From Treponema sp. (GTDB lineage Bacteria > Spirochaetota > Spirochaetia > Treponematales > Breznakiellaceae), in NCBI GenBank assembly GCA_031256035.1, contig JAIRRJ010000087.1, positions 62,001-126,000 on the forward strand: a DNA stretch of 64,000 bases, written 5' to 3'. This document shows, piece after piece, positions 35,901-44,899 of this stretch; the first letter of the stretch is position 1, and the number at the start of each line of letters is the position of its first letter. The notes beneath the pieces were generated by a model that was not told where the DNA came from, made no database searches, and worked only from the letters and a program-made list of their open reading frames with translations. The translations under genes and the position numbers were made by a program.

Positions 35901-38718
35901 CTTCTTTTCCTGAATACAATCTTTCTTTCAGTTCCGTTAAGATTTGGTAAGCTTTCGCGGCTAATTCATCATTTATTTTGCATGATTTTGATAAAGCATA
36001 ACCATTACTGCCCGGCGCACCTCCATTTAGAAAGCAATTCAATGCATTCAGTTCCAGTTCAATTCGTTTTTCTACTAAAACTCCGTAACTGTTTTTATAA
36101 TCAGACATAAGCCGCGCATTTAAATTTTCTCCGTACAGTGTCTCTGCTTCCGTTGTGGGAATAATGCCTTTTGCCTTGAAATACCAATCCGCACCGCTGT
36201 ATTTTGAATCACTTGATCGCAGCTGCCCTCCGTAGTTATCGGCAAACAAATCTATTGCGGCAAGACGTATTTTTTTGTCAATTTCAGATTCGATTCCGTA
36301 AGGGAAATTATCTCTCAATTCAGATAAAAACAACGTTTCATCATCTCCGTTTATCAATAAGGCAAGTATTTTTTCAGCTTCCTCTTTTTGCTCTGCAATT
36401 CCCCATTTCACGCCATACTCAAGCGTTTTGACGTAAATTGCTTCATTTCCTGTTATGAGTAATTTTCTGTATTCTTCGGCCAGCAATTTATACTTGGCAT
36501 TAAATTCCTGAAATAAAAAACTTTCACGATTGATTATGCTGGCAGCCACAAGAGAGGAGTAATCGGCGGTTAATTTGTCCAGAATAAATTCCGCCTCTTT
36601 CATTTTTTCAGCCAATCTGTCAAGTTCTATCTGCTTTTCATGAATGTCCGCGCTGATGTCATTCAATTTTTTTAATTCGTTTTCGTACTGTACAACAGAT
36701 TCATCGTATGCTGTTTTCGCGTTTTCCCATGCCATTACTCCTTCTGCATCGGTCATTCTTCCCGCATCAATTTCCTGCGCGTAATTCATTACAGCCTCAG
36801 CAATGGATGTTTTCCTCTCCCAATACAAGACAAGAGTCTTTGCCCTGATTAATTCAATTTGATATTCGTCAAGGCAAAAATCTTCACTTGACGCATCCGG
36901 TGAAAGAATATCTTTTAAAGCTCCGGATACGATAAGTTCATTGTAATCGGTCAGAATCCTGTTCCGCACATCTATTGCTTTGGCGTTGTAGGAAACATAT
37001 AGATTATACGATTTTTCCATTTCCAGAAGTGTTTCAAAATCTTTCTTTCTAAAAAGATCAGAATTAGTTATTTTTTTTGCAATTTCGGTTTGCCTGGCAA
37101 GAGTTAAATTTCCGGTATTTACTGACCGTATCAAAGACAAATCATTCTGCAAAATAATATATTCTTCCAAAAGTTGCCGGTAGTTTTTTTCGGCATTTAC
37201 TTTCACACTTGAATCAACATCTGCTTTTCTTAATACATCCCAGGCGTTTAAAAATAATGATAGATATGCAGATTGATTTATGTAGGCATCTTCAGCCTCT
37301 ATCCAGATATTCTTTCGCTCCTTTTCAAGCCATGCCTGAAAGTCTAAATCTTTTGGGTTTTTTATGCTGGAACTGCTGTATTGTTTTTGCCAAAACTGAA
37401 TGTTTTCTTTCGCGGTAATTGCCGCTGAGCAGCATGTAAGGTACATGTTGATTAACGCCTGAGCCTTTGCTGTTCCTGCTCCAATGCGCATTGTCATGTT
37501 GTATTCAAATTCTTTTTTAGTCTCGGCAATGCTTCTTTCAAGGGTTTCAGATAAATTTTTAAAAAGCAGTTCGCCGGATTCAAATAATTCTTTAGCGGTT
37601 AATTCCCAGCGCTGTCGTTCATTTTCGAATTCTCTGAAAGCCGTAAGCCAGATTTCTTCGCCTTCAGAATACAACCGGAAAGATTCCTGTTCCCATTCAA
37701 TACGGCGCATAAAGAAACGCTCTTCGGCATCTTCCCATGCTTTAAGGCCTCTCTCAAACTGTTCTTTATATAATCGAAGCCATTCTTCGCCCATTATTGC
37801 AAGATCGCCAGTACCAGCTGAGGCTTCTTCAATTTTTACGGTAAGCTCTTCAATTCCCCTTGCGCATACTGTTTCGGTTTCACTGATCAAACGTTCTGTA
37901 AATATCCGCGCAGCTTCATCATCGCTTTTTTTGCGCAGACTCCAAATGTCTCTGGTTCGCCGGCTGGTAAAAATTCTTTCTTCTCTGGCGGCGATATTTT
38001 CAAATTCCGTTTTTATAAGTCCGCCCAAATGCACGCCGGTTTCATGTATTACAGCGCCCATGGTTGCGCGTAACACAACGGGAATATACACCAATAGTTC
38101 GGGATAAATGAGGGTAAGAATATTTTCAAAAGAAAGGCTGCTGGTATTTATATTTTCTTCAGCCTCTCCGCGCCACTTTAACAAATCCTGTGAAAACTCC
38201 CTGCCATCTTCACCTGGACGCACAATCAATGGATCGCCTGTTTTATCATCAAAAAAAATGTTTCCATCATCATCCAGATACCATGAATAATTCTTTTGTG
38301 TCTCATCAAACATTGAGTGAATACTAATTACCGCTTCTTCTGCGGCAGCTCCGAAAAAACGTCCGATGAGCCATTGGGAAAAACGAGCTTCAAGCTCCTC
38401 ATCGCTCCATTTGATAATTTGCATCCTTGCTTCTTCAAAAAGAAACGGATTTTCATACAGACCCGAAGCGATAAATTCCCAGGCGCAAATCGCCTGTGTC
38501 ATTCCCAGTCTTGCTTCAGCAAGCCAGCGGTTAGTGTCAATTTCCCTGTCCGCTCTGCTGAAGTGATAATCAAATACCGATCTGTTAAAGCCTTTTACAT
38601 CGGTAACCGGTGAAGGAGCGGGATTTGTCTGGGCAAATGCAGCAGAAGGAATTAAACCAAAAATAAATATAAACATTAACCCAACAGAAATAATTTTATT
38701 CGTAATAATTTTTTCCAT
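29929..38718 (-). CDS. Giant secreted protein (2,929 aa) with papain-like C-terminal domain
   Basis: One uninterrupted frame. A signal peptide (IISVGLMFIFIFGLIPSAAFA) ends at about residue 29. Residues about 300-400 and 1910-1990 are long helical segments studded with Trp at regular spacing (AWEDAEERF, RIEWEQ, EEIWLTA; then IEWNQ, LEWRNSA, MDWSAG, KQWNIN), and most of 30-2000 is predicted helix/coiled coil. A Gly/Ala-rich hydrophobic stretch lies near 2330-2350, and a Gly-rich beta segment (LHLGHDGASMNIGTGG) near 2555. The last about 200 residues resemble CHAP/NlpC-P60 amidases: Cys2766 (KCLTFFIAM), then NGDMVVQIVQ and His2845 (GHIALVVP). The architecture recalls the long variable-tail proteins of Leptospira and Treponema (TIGR04388 type, from memory). 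It ends the RND gene cluster. Confidence 0.85.
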   Translation of the reverse strand: MEKIITNKIISVGLMFIFIFGLIPSAAFAQTNPAPSPVTDVKGFNRSVFDYHFSRADREIDTNRWLAEARLGMTQAICAWEFIASGLYENPFLFEEARMQIIKWSDEELEARFSQWLIGRFFGAAAEEAVISIHSMFDETQKNYSWYLDDDGNIFFDDKTGDPLIVRPGEDGREFSQDLLKWRGEAEENINTSSLSFENILTLIYPELLVYIPVVLRATMGAVIHETGVHLGGLIKTEFENIAAREERIFTSRRTRDIWSLRKKSDDEAARIFTERLISETETVCARGIEELTVKIEEASAGTGDLAIMGEEWLRLYKEQFERGLKAWEDAEERFFMRRIEWEQESFRLYSEGEEIWLTAFREFENERQRWELTAKELFESGELLFKNLSETLERSIAETKKEFEYNMTMRIGAGTAKAQALINMYLTCCSAAITAKENIQFWQKQYSSSSIKNPKDLDFQAWLEKERKNIWIEAEDAYINQSAYLSLFLNAWDVLRKADVDSSVKVNAEKNYRQLLEEYIILQNDLSLIRSVNTGNLTLARQTEIAKKITNSDLFRKKDFETLLEMEKSYNLYVSYNAKAIDVRNRILTDYNELIVSGALKDILSPDASSEDFCLDEYQIELIRAKTLVLYWERKTSIAEAVMNYAQEIDAGRMTDAEGVMAWENAKTAYDESVVQYENELKKLNDISADIHEKQIELDRLAEKMKEAEFILDKLTADYSSLVAASIINRESFLFQEFNAKYKLLAEEYRKLLITGNEAIYVKTLEYGVKWGIAEQKEEAEKILALLINGDDETLFLSELRDNFPYGIESEIDKKIRLAAIDLFADNYGGQLRSSDSKYSGADWYFKAKGIIPTTEAETLYGENLNARLMSDYKNSYGVLVEKRIELELNALNCFLNGGAPGSNGYALSKSCKINDELAAKAYQILTELKERLYSGKEAYTDTDEENKFIGFFLSGNSFFTESEKYLTDYINDYYLCLGLLNLYNNYAAISSFGQNEIWQNSLDSLKNLYDNYDLDSTNFLLPKPQTICESILYKSGDFIQNAAQFLLEFENCFLLIPEWFENELINWKRAVIEYIGAYAFFYNLNVSFDVKALELEYEGLMTEWKDLSDYANSLNYLDDDEIAKINDSFTEIIKKVNLINCRLQITGAWDKCGDEMNIWGKEKHWRSHLTRENLEVYDRAIISASSWKEGMMLDALDSAVYFSNCLNDAIELFSQRDNIIADGTAKQFYDFYRDEVSRNERYLYILKSEYGEISRLGGALEISRMSAAEAKKKLDSQYDILKTQESIHKALTDEYLKEAENFLDSSNKYDNQYSILKKKYEDMEKARFEYELQDAIRRWASTAYLSINEVDPDYCRNKLEKAKMVLTVLSDIYNNEKKRPYVNAEYNALFSEYEKSFQRKLLTLEALEAVLSATEKELINNEKILAQYEHSLYNLGGVDQKYSNYTSPGSRASWTVKDIITVKDGRLAFSKDDSMRITGVNASSAKTLDEYFNKTVMPNGERNEISLFDEALRELSQRMTGYFTDYSKFKQWSYARDYLLSSLIKANSDINFLKNCYSGLGQMKKDGSWGVVTVKGELFDPPESLYSAVNDFVLSNYDTLYRWAWDGLSKEEKADLEFYVILTLSGKCNDYIKGFSLMHTFDVYSVAHSYVNDKYKLAQKKVDEWWLLPNLLYFEMRDINKSALSRISPGFSEAFSSVLKWQSGLINNLDTIKKNASEYIKSCNALDILEGKKEAGQSVGWNEINAALRQTRTINSRDIATLKTFWDKMQSENNGTHQTVYAALDSLIKWADEQERKSKNALEKQYLEDEEIRQQNEIEYHKAVEGYIAGTISIETLRNAAEKAFGQNAPAWKNHFGNIQKTLLDNFSLYVNSDNNFYKEYYLLGNEIILMTANTLENRYMAEFAAREIEWNQMRQDIREKHLEWRNSAANLLEAGRMDWSAGIKKMEDAYKQWNINFQNEYNRVSDEWAEAYLAGLEDKEKWLEQAAEAANQASAESFLLLVGTEGERLARFMDTREPFGIRNAAPVADDLMSGLLQASGIVNMAGAFGSLNNVTPSPLVRRGMGGVFTGDAALVKAAASDLARKTNAEIAERESRKLARSAGNAVDEAMKNLASNVESANNGFRENMDDTFILNGLWRRSGKDYVKDIIMGSTLFQPVVSETKKINGYRDYRMEKVTLKTNLDENYLATLNSLAVIGLIENAFSEIEDIVKETFGIGKDPIKIKKKGIKEEREQSPGKFGVHLGYSPAMKPSEEMDSSRDSMFYDEGKGEIGRLITEYTYWLVTDSRGNAELGLPFWDKPMWDDRDSFFKAPTIRSTVQIAGAIAASVITGGSGAIALGTIVQGIRMSTAGDLVFAALDFGFGYKTIDEAAFNLGKALTINTVSSFSSGLFNGISNGDTVWRGLTDTVMNKVGNSTAGIIAAQTAMAGVQSITTTLATSAFSGITYNRDDGWGYSTKVFNADSIVSGALTSMATALTSGTLKAINSGINEEKLSLLLTEMEKENISKFNELAGSLVGQGVNYAMGGDFTLNVLNLSLFTGGEMKSGLLELHLGHDGASMNIGTGGANVSIDNLINIVKGAMAWNRNNEIVKSTHSLYLDMLNELYASLSQYEPDIGNPEWDTPEVNLEYSKDDVVQQESNMELNRDGVVQQMDDMTSAPELQHENDKEKYIPNVPLVREQESTKTPEEFLEGIAQSWRSLVQNSPVDDSGTTLVGESFENWNPYVECPEGAIKAIYDLITDPETRKPYLPETLPNGDILYKCLTFFIAMNKQYLNEDGAYNTIFNGWNGDTKQLYDFLLRNNNLEPIPVPDANNLLHINEMVKNGDMVVQIVQGKDGNPGHIALVVPREDLKLGTFPEMKGWTPDGKQRYQGMMASQLPAYELAVLHAGAFPGASCTSFTTTKWTIPEERRKQLNESMFFFRVRR
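32513..32549. repeat. Palindromic repeat translated inside the giant protein
   Basis: ATTCCCCGCCTTACAAGGGG and the following bases form an inverted repeat with CCCC/GGGG arms. On the coding strand it is read as TPSPLVRRGMGGVF, near residues 2056-2069. The same peptide type is typical of short dispersed palindromic repeats that insert in frame (as RPE in Rickettsia). It interrupts an otherwise helical, charged region. Confidence 0.6.
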
Positions 38719-38722
38719 TTTT

Positions 38723-41700
38723 TTAATCCTTATTTTTCATTGAAAAAGAATTCTTTCCGCACAAGCGGAACTCAATTTTTCCCCGAAGGTTTCGATCAAT
38801 TGCAAAAAACCAAAAAAGAGACGGTATTATTGTTATGGAACAAATACAGGAGCATATAACTCCCAGACCGCCTACCAGAGACAATGTTCTTATCAGGGTG
38901 TTTGCTCCCTCTCTCAGAAAAAGAAAAGGAAACGCACCTGCGACTGTAGTGCCTGTAGTAGCGAGCAGAGCGGGCATTTTTCGTCTGAGAGCCGAATAAA
39001 CAGCGGCCATTTTAACATTTTCTGTTTTAAAACTTGCCCGTAAGCCGTCCGTACAAAGAACTGCGGCGTTAATGGTCATGCCGCTTACAGCAATAAAGGA
39101 ACAGGCGATAGCGGAATTATACGCGCTGCCGGAAAAGACCATGCAGAGCGCTGGGATTGCCAAAGAAGGCGGAACCGCAGAAAGTACAAGAAGCGGAACG
39201 GTAAATGATTCGTTAATTGAGGCAATAATCATGTAACAAAAAATAATAGCCATAATAAGAGAAATGACCGTTCTCGAAAGAGCCTGCGCAGCCTGTATTG
39301 CGTCAGGATCAAATTCAATGGAATAACCGGGCGGCAATTCCAGTTTTCTGAATATTCCGGTAAGCTCGTGTTTAATCCTTCTTGGGTCTTTGGGCGCGGT
39401 AGTAATTGTAATGGAAGCGGTTCTTCGGCGATCTACTCTTCTGATGCTTGCAGGTTCAATCTCTTCTATCGTTTTCACTATAGAATCAATGGGCAATGAA
39501 AACATGTTCTCACTGTTTCCTGCGGAGACCAGAATGTTCATTAGCTCATCCTTTGTTTTACGCATAACATTTTTTAACAGATCGTTGCCGCTGCCGGTTC
39601 TGATCCGCACATCAGTTTCGCCTTTTGAATCTACTCTCTTGTATGCTACAGGTCCGTAAACGCCCATGCGAACGGTGGAAGCGGCTGATGAAAAACCGGC
39701 ATTTGATTTGGCAAATGCTTTTGCAAAGAGATCTCTGTCCGGCTGTAAAATCAATTTTTTCGAGCCTTGTTTGAAATTAAGCACCAGCTCCCGAATCAAA
39801 GGATGTCCTGCGCAAATTTGCGCCAGTTCATTCGCGATTTCCCTGCATTTGGATTCTTCATCTCCCGATATTCTGATTTCCCAGTAACGATCTTTGTTTG
39901 TATTTTCATGGAAGAACAAAAAACCGCTGGGTATCGGTATTTGCCTTGCCATGTCCCTGACAAGATGTGTCTTTGTCTGTACAGGATCAAAAGAAACAAG
40001 CAGAGAACCAGAACCGGTTCTGGCACCGGTTTCAACATTTTTAATTCCTTTGCAGCCCGCCAATTTGACACTGTATTCAGCTAACAGACGATCCGCTTCT
40101 TCTGCAAGCAATCCTCCGTCAAATTCCACCTGGGCATACACTGAATTCTCCGAACCATGTCGTCCTGTATCCACTCCCTTTGCGAATAACGCGATAACCG
40201 CCGCTGCTGTAATCAAAATCGCAGATGACGCTATTTGGATTGGATAACGAATACAAAATTTTACATCGGCGGCAAGAAACCTGTGCATAAGTCGCGAAAC
40301 ATGCTTGTGTGTACACCTGAAAGATTCAAGTACCTTGAGCAACGAATGTTCACGCGAATTCATTCCCCAAAGCAGCAGCGGCGGCAAGAGCGAAAGACTG
40401 ATGCAAAGAGCGGTCAATGTTACTGCCGCTATGCCTGCGGCGATGATTCCCGTTTCACCGTCCTTTATTGACGATAACGGCACTAAAGCCACGACAGTAG
40501 TCGCTGCTCCTGCAATCAGCGGTCCGGATAATTCCGACAGTGATTCTGACGCCCTGCCGTAGTCACTGCATTTGCGCAGTTTTTCAGAACAAAGAATAAC
40601 AGCATCAACAGCCGTACCCACTCCTGCGGCAATGCCTGCCAATACTGTCCGGTTAATCCGAAAACCGCACATTGAAAGAATTGCGGCGGATAACAGACAA
40701 ATCACCGGAATAGCCAAAGCGCAAAAAAAGCCTGAATAATTTCCTGATTTATTCCCGCCAAGCAGAAAACTGATAACCGCTACCATGATTGCGCCTAACA
40801 TAGCTGCATTGAAAACAGAACGGAAGGCAGCGGCTTCTTCCGCACCAAGATCAGATAACACTGTAAATTCCAGCGGCAAAGACAGCGTGGATAATTCTTT
40901 TTTTATGTCCCTGGAAAGCTTGCGCAGATCGGCTTCGTGCCGTCCCATTATTGAGATAACCGCTGCTTTTCTGCCGTTTAATCTTGAAATAATATCCGGC
41001 GTTCTCTCCTGTTCGGTTATCAGTGCAATTTCCGAAAGTTCAACTATTTTCCCTTCTCCGAGAGGAATAAGCGCCTTTTCGAGTGAAGGTTTATCACGCG
41101 ATCCGTAAATGCCCGGCTGCGCGTATCTGCCATCCACAGTGATGATAATTTCACGCTTGTTCTGAACAATTATTCCGCCGGAAAAAATCGAATCGTTCAT
41201 TCCAAGAACTTCAGCAATCATTGATGGTTCCAAATCAAGAGAGGCAAGTTTTTCCTGATCAAGTACAATGACTATTTCTTTCTGACCGACACCATAAACC
41301 ATTATTTCTCCGGCGCCTTCAAGACTTTCCAGCCTTGGTTTCACAATTTTTTCCAGCATCTGCACGGTTAAAATATTTTCTTTTACATCATCAAAACCGG
41401 ATGAAAAAACCGCGGCTGACCAGACCGGAACCATTGAATTGGCGGAGCTGAAAATTTCAGGCCTTTGCGCCGATGATGGCAGGTTTTCATATACCCTTTG
41501 AGCGGCGTCACAAACAGCTTCATACCTGCCTCTCCCTCCCGGAAAACGGACATATACTCTTGAAAGGCTGTTTTCGCTGGAACTTTGCACAGCCATGATC
41601 CCCGGAATGGCGGAAAGAGCGTCTTCCAGTGGGATAGTAATACTCCTTTCTATCTCACTGATGTCAAGGCCGTAATGTTTGATTTTTACAACGAAAGAAC

Positions 41701-41824
41701 CTCCTGTATTTTCATTGTTTTTTTCATTTGAGTTGATAATGACGAATAACGAAAAAGAGCAGATTCCGATCAGTATGCATAGGCTAGCTTTTTTTCTTTT
41801 AAGCCAGAAAACAACATTTTTCAT
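38723..41824 (-). CDS. RND-family permease, second subunit
   Basis: 1,033 residues with the RND plan: one N-terminal helix, a large periplasmic loop, helices 2-6, a second loop, helices 8-12. Porter-domain features include GLDISEIERSITIPLEDALSAIPGI (53-77) and LDQEKLASLDL. In helix 4 the AcrB motif VDDA is reduced to AVDAVIL, keeping one Asp; in helix 10 the usual Lys position reads GMTINAAVLC. So the proton relay differs from HAE1 pumps and resembles the heavy-metal/RND minor types. Its start overlaps the stop of the first permease by four bases (ATGA). Two non-identical permeases suggest a heteromeric trimer as in MdtBC. The giant-protein gene follows after four bases. Confidence 0.87.
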   Translation of the reverse strand: MKNVVFWLKRKKASLCILIGICSFSLFVIINSNEKNNENTGGSFVVKIKHYGLDISEIERSITIPLEDALSAIPGIMAVQSSSENSLSRVYVRFPGGRGRYEAVCDAAQRVYENLPSSAQRPEIFSSANSMVPVWSAAVFSSGFDDVKENILTVQMLEKIVKPRLESLEGAGEIMVYGVGQKEIVIVLDQEKLASLDLEPSMIAEVLGMNDSIFSGGIIVQNKREIIITVDGRYAQPGIYGSRDKPSLEKALIPLGEGKIVELSEIALITEQERTPDIISRLNGRKAAVISIMGRHEADLRKLSRDIKKELSTLSLPLEFTVLSDLGAEEAAAFRSVFNAAMLGAIMVAVISFLLGGNKSGNYSGFFCALAIPVICLLSAAILSMCGFRINRTVLAGIAAGVGTAVDAVILCSEKLRKCSDYGRASESLSELSGPLIAGAATTVVALVPLSSIKDGETGIIAAGIAAVTLTALCISLSLLPPLLLWGMNSREHSLLKVLESFRCTHKHVSRLMHRFLAADVKFCIRYPIQIASSAILITAAAVIALFAKGVDTGRHGSENSVYAQVEFDGGLLAEEADRLLAEYSVKLAGCKGIKNVETGARTGSGSLLVSFDPVQTKTHLVRDMARQIPIPSGFLFFHENTNKDRYWEIRISGDEESKCREIANELAQICAGHPLIRELVLNFKQGSKKLILQPDRDLFAKAFAKSNAGFSSAASTVRMGVYGPVAYKRVDSKGETDVRIRTGSGNDLLKNVMRKTKDELMNILVSAGNSENMFSLPIDSIVKTIEEIEPASIRRVDRRRTASITITTAPKDPRRIKHELTGIFRKLELPPGYSIEFDPDAIQAAQALSRTVISLIMAIIFCYMIIASINESFTVPLLVLSAVPPSLAIPALCMVFSGSAYNSAIACSFIAVSGMTINAAVLCTDGLRASFKTENVKMAAVYSALRRKMPALLATTGTTVAGAFPFLFLREGANTLIRTLSLVGGLGVICSCICSITIIPSLFWFFAIDRNLRGKIEFRLCGKNSFSMKNKD

Positions 41825-44800
41825 TTTGCTCTCCAGTTAAAGAATCTGATCAAGACCGGCGGAATGGCAAAAAGACTGAGCATAGTTGACGCCGCAAGTC
41901 CGCCCAGCATGGCGAGAGACATTGATTTCTGTGAGTTTCCAAGTGGACTGAGAATCAAAGGCAGAAGAGCCAGAATTGTTGTTGTCGTTGTAATCAATAT
42001 CGCCTGTAGCCGCTCGGAAGCTCCCCGGTAAACGGCGGCAGTCACAGTACAGCCGGCTTGAATCTTTTCATTACTGATTTCAAAAAGAACGAGGGAGTTA
42101 TTCACCACAAGACCAAAAAGAGCGGTTAATCCGAGAACAGCGCCTGAGTCAATCTTTGTACGGGTAATCATCAATGCGGCTCCCGCACCTGCCAAAGAAA
42201 AAGGAATGCTTATCATGAGTATCAGCGGAAGAAGAAAGGATTCAAACTGAGCGCCCATGCTTATGTAGAGCATTATCAGCACCAAAAAAATGTAAAGCAG
42301 CAGTGAATTACGATATCTGCTAAAAACCGATTCATCCGCTCCTGTAAACCATGGATACTGCGCGGCAAATTTCACTGCCGTTACGGGATTTTTCTTGTCC
42401 GGCGAAATATCCGCGTAAATAACATCGCTGCGATCAAGCCGCGCCAGAGACGCTTCCGCTTCACTGCGCTCTATCCTGCCGAGAGAGCCAAGGTATACTG
42501 TTTTCCCCTGCGGTGTTATTAAGGGAATTTGTTCAAGCCATTTTACCGGTTCATTAATTCCATTGTCTCTTTTTTGTCCTGTTACACGCACATCAAGCGG
42601 TCTGCCTTCTATTTCCAGTGTAACTGCGACAATTCCCTCGTTAAGAACGTATAAAGTTTCGGCAATTCCTGCCGCAGACATTGAAAGATACGCGGCAGCT
42701 TCCCTGTTTGGGTACAGCTTCAGTTCCGGTCTTTGTCCTCTGGGTCTGTAATTCACGGGAATTGACGCATTTTTAAACGTGTTCTCCGCTATCTCAATCC
42801 GTTGAAGCATTTCATTTCTGTCTTTCCCTTTAATTACAAAAGTGCGTTCTCGTGAAAGCCCCAGTAAATTTTCAATTCTGTCTCTGGGAAAATATACAGA
42901 GAACGGATAAACAAAATTTTGTTTCATGGCAGAATTTATTTCGGCTAACGCTTTTTCAGGTTTTACCTCCCTGTTAATTGCACAGCGCAAAATCAATTCC
43001 TCTCTTCTGTAATCAATATCTGCTCTGCGGCCTATGTCCTCTTCTTCGGCGCCCGCTCTTCCATGGACATTCCTTATTGACGGTAAACCCGAAACAAACC
43101 GTGAAATTTCAGCTCCGGCGGAACCCGCCGATTCAAGTAAAGCGCCGGGCGGGAAAATCACCGAAATCTGCACTTCTTCCGCTTCATCAGAATTTATGAA
43201 AACCATTGGTCTCAATAAAAGCATGATTGTCCCCGTAAGACTTACCAGTACAGCAATAGCAATAACTCTTACCGGGCGGCGAATAATGACAGAAAGGAAG
43301 GTTCTGTATTTTTTTTCAAGTAAGCCGTCTCTGAGCGTGTGTAAAATTTTCATAAATGGATTTTTATTAATAGTTCTTGATTTTTCCATAACGTTCATGT
43401 TAGCTGTCATATACGTTACAAAAAACATTCTGAATAATGAAGGGAGAAAGAATTGCGCGTAAATCCATCCTGTGAATACCGAAGTTACCAGCGAAGTCGC
43501 TATGTCTCCAAAGAGGCTTCCCAATGGACCTGGCAGAAAAATGATGGGCGCAAAAACAAGCGATGTAGTCAAAGTAGATGCAAAACTTGAACCAGCGATT
43601 GAAAATACCTTGTTTCCGATTTCTTCCGGTACGGGCGTACAATTTCTTTTTCCGAAGGTTCGATGAAGCAAATCCAGTACGATCACACCTGTATCGGACA
43701 CTAGGCCTATACCCATTGCCAATCCGCCCAGGCTCATGCCGTTAAGTGATTTTCCCGTAACGGACAGGACGCAAATACCAGCAGCTACTGATACAGGGAT
43801 CGAAAGGGCAGTAAGCAGCGAGAACCGCAGACGCCGGATGAAAATAAGAAGCACCGACATCACCGCAGCGGCTCCCAGAGCAGCTGAAATTGACAGGCTG
43901 GTTATTCCTTTGATTAACGAGGGAGTAGAATCGCTGACAATTTCTATTTGCGCATCACGCGAAAATAGAGAAACGGCTTCATCTATTGTTTTCTTTATTT
44001 CCCTGGAAAGCCGTATAGGATCAGCTCCCGGTCTTCGAAAAACTTCCAGAGCTGTGGTTTCCGTTCCGTTATAAACGAATATACTCTCTCTCCGGCTGGT
44101 AGTCTGGCAAAGATCCCCGGCATCTTCTACTTTTAAAGTTCCGTCTCCCACAGGCAGGATCAAACGTGAAAGTGACGCTGTTGAATCAGGTCTGCCGGAA
44201 CCAACCACCACGAGTTCCATATTTCCCTCACGGGCATTCCCGGCGGGAATATCCGCGGTCTCCCTTGCCAGCAGCCTGACAAATTCAGCAGGACTTAAAC
44301 CAAGAGCGGCAAGGCGTGATGCGTCAAGCGAAAGTTGTTCTTCTGTGAGTTCTCCGCCCACAAGAACAACCAAACCAACTCCGTCTATTCTCCTTAACCG
44401 TGCGCGAAGTTCATATTCCGCTAATTTGCGGGCAAACCCGCAATTCCCGTTATGCGAACTTATCGCTATTACAGCGTGAGGCTCGTTTGCAGAATCACCC
44501 GATGTTACCGTGGGTTTGCGAATTCCTTCAGGAAGTCCCGGGTACACCGCGTCAACAGCTTCACGTACAAGAACCGACACTGCCATTGGATCAATTCCCC
44601 AGCGGAAATCCAGGCTGATAATTGAACGGTTGTCGCGTGATATGCTGCGCATCCTTTCAATGCCTTTTATCGGAGAAAGACCATCCTCAAGCGGTATTGT
44701 AATCAGAGTTCTTATATCGTTAGCTGCCATGCCATAATATACAGTCTCTACCGTTACCCTTGGCACAGAAAATTCCGGCAGCCGGTTAACAGGCAAAGCA

Positions 44801-44892
44801 ACAAGAGAAAAAATCGCCGCAATAATCAGCGCCGCCAATATCATGATTACCGTAACCGGACGGCGGATAAAAAGATTTATAAGTCCTTTCAT
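41821..44892 (-). CDS. RND-family permease, first subunit
   Basis: 1,023 residues, closer to canonical RND than its partner. The N-terminus, KGLINLFIRRPVTVIMILAALIIAA, is classical. PLEDGLSPIKGIERMRS and DPMAVSVLVREAVDAVYPGLPEG mark the porter domain. Helix 4 reads GIGLVSDTGVIVLD, where AcrB has VDDAIVV, so only one of the two Asp residues is kept. Helix 10 has FGLVVNNSLVLFE, with Asn in place of the AcrB Lys. It sits in the inner membrane and would pass substrate to the adaptor and TolC protein encoded upstream. The lipoprotein gene before it ends seven bases upstream. Confidence 0.88.
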   Translation of the reverse strand: MKGLINLFIRRPVTVIMILAALIIAAIFSLVALPVNRLPEFSVPRVTVETVYYGMAANDIRTLITIPLEDGLSPIKGIERMRSISRDNRSIISLDFRWGIDPMAVSVLVREAVDAVYPGLPEGIRKPTVTSGDSANEPHAVIAISSHNGNCGFARKLAEYELRARLRRIDGVGLVVLVGGELTEEQLSLDASRLAALGLSPAEFVRLLARETADIPAGNAREGNMELVVVGSGRPDSTASLSRLILPVGDGTLKVEDAGDLCQTTSRRESIFVYNGTETTALEVFRRPGADPIRLSREIKKTIDEAVSLFSRDAQIEIVSDSTPSLIKGITSLSISAALGAAAVMSVLLIFIRRLRFSLLTALSIPVSVAAGICVLSVTGKSLNGMSLGGLAMGIGLVSDTGVIVLDLLHRTFGKRNCTPVPEEIGNKVFSIAGSSFASTLTTSLVFAPIIFLPGPLGSLFGDIATSLVTSVFTGWIYAQFFLPSLFRMFFVTYMTANMNVMEKSRTINKNPFMKILHTLRDGLLEKKYRTFLSVIIRRPVRVIAIAVLVSLTGTIMLLLRPMVFINSDEAEEVQISVIFPPGALLESAGSAGAEISRFVSGLPSIRNVHGRAGAEEEDIGRRADIDYRREELILRCAINREVKPEKALAEINSAMKQNFVYPFSVYFPRDRIENLLGLSRERTFVIKGKDRNEMLQRIEIAENTFKNASIPVNYRPRGQRPELKLYPNREAAAYLSMSAAGIAETLYVLNEGIVAVTLEIEGRPLDVRVTGQKRDNGINEPVKWLEQIPLITPQGKTVYLGSLGRIERSEAEASLARLDRSDVIYADISPDKKNPVTAVKFAAQYPWFTGADESVFSRYRNSLLLYIFLVLIMLYISMGAQFESFLLPLILMISIPFSLAGAGAALMITRTKIDSGAVLGLTALFGLVVNNSLVLFEISNEKIQAGCTVTAAVYRGASERLQAILITTTTTILALLPLILSPLGNSQKSMSLAMLGGLAASTMLSLFAIPPVLIRFFNWRAK

Positions 44893-44899
44893 TACTATC

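Noticed and set aside
29929-38718. Giant gene as a non-ribosomal synthetase or adhesin with repeats
   Set aside because: No A, C or PCP motifs and no long tandem repeats; the sequence is mostly charged helix with spaced Trp.
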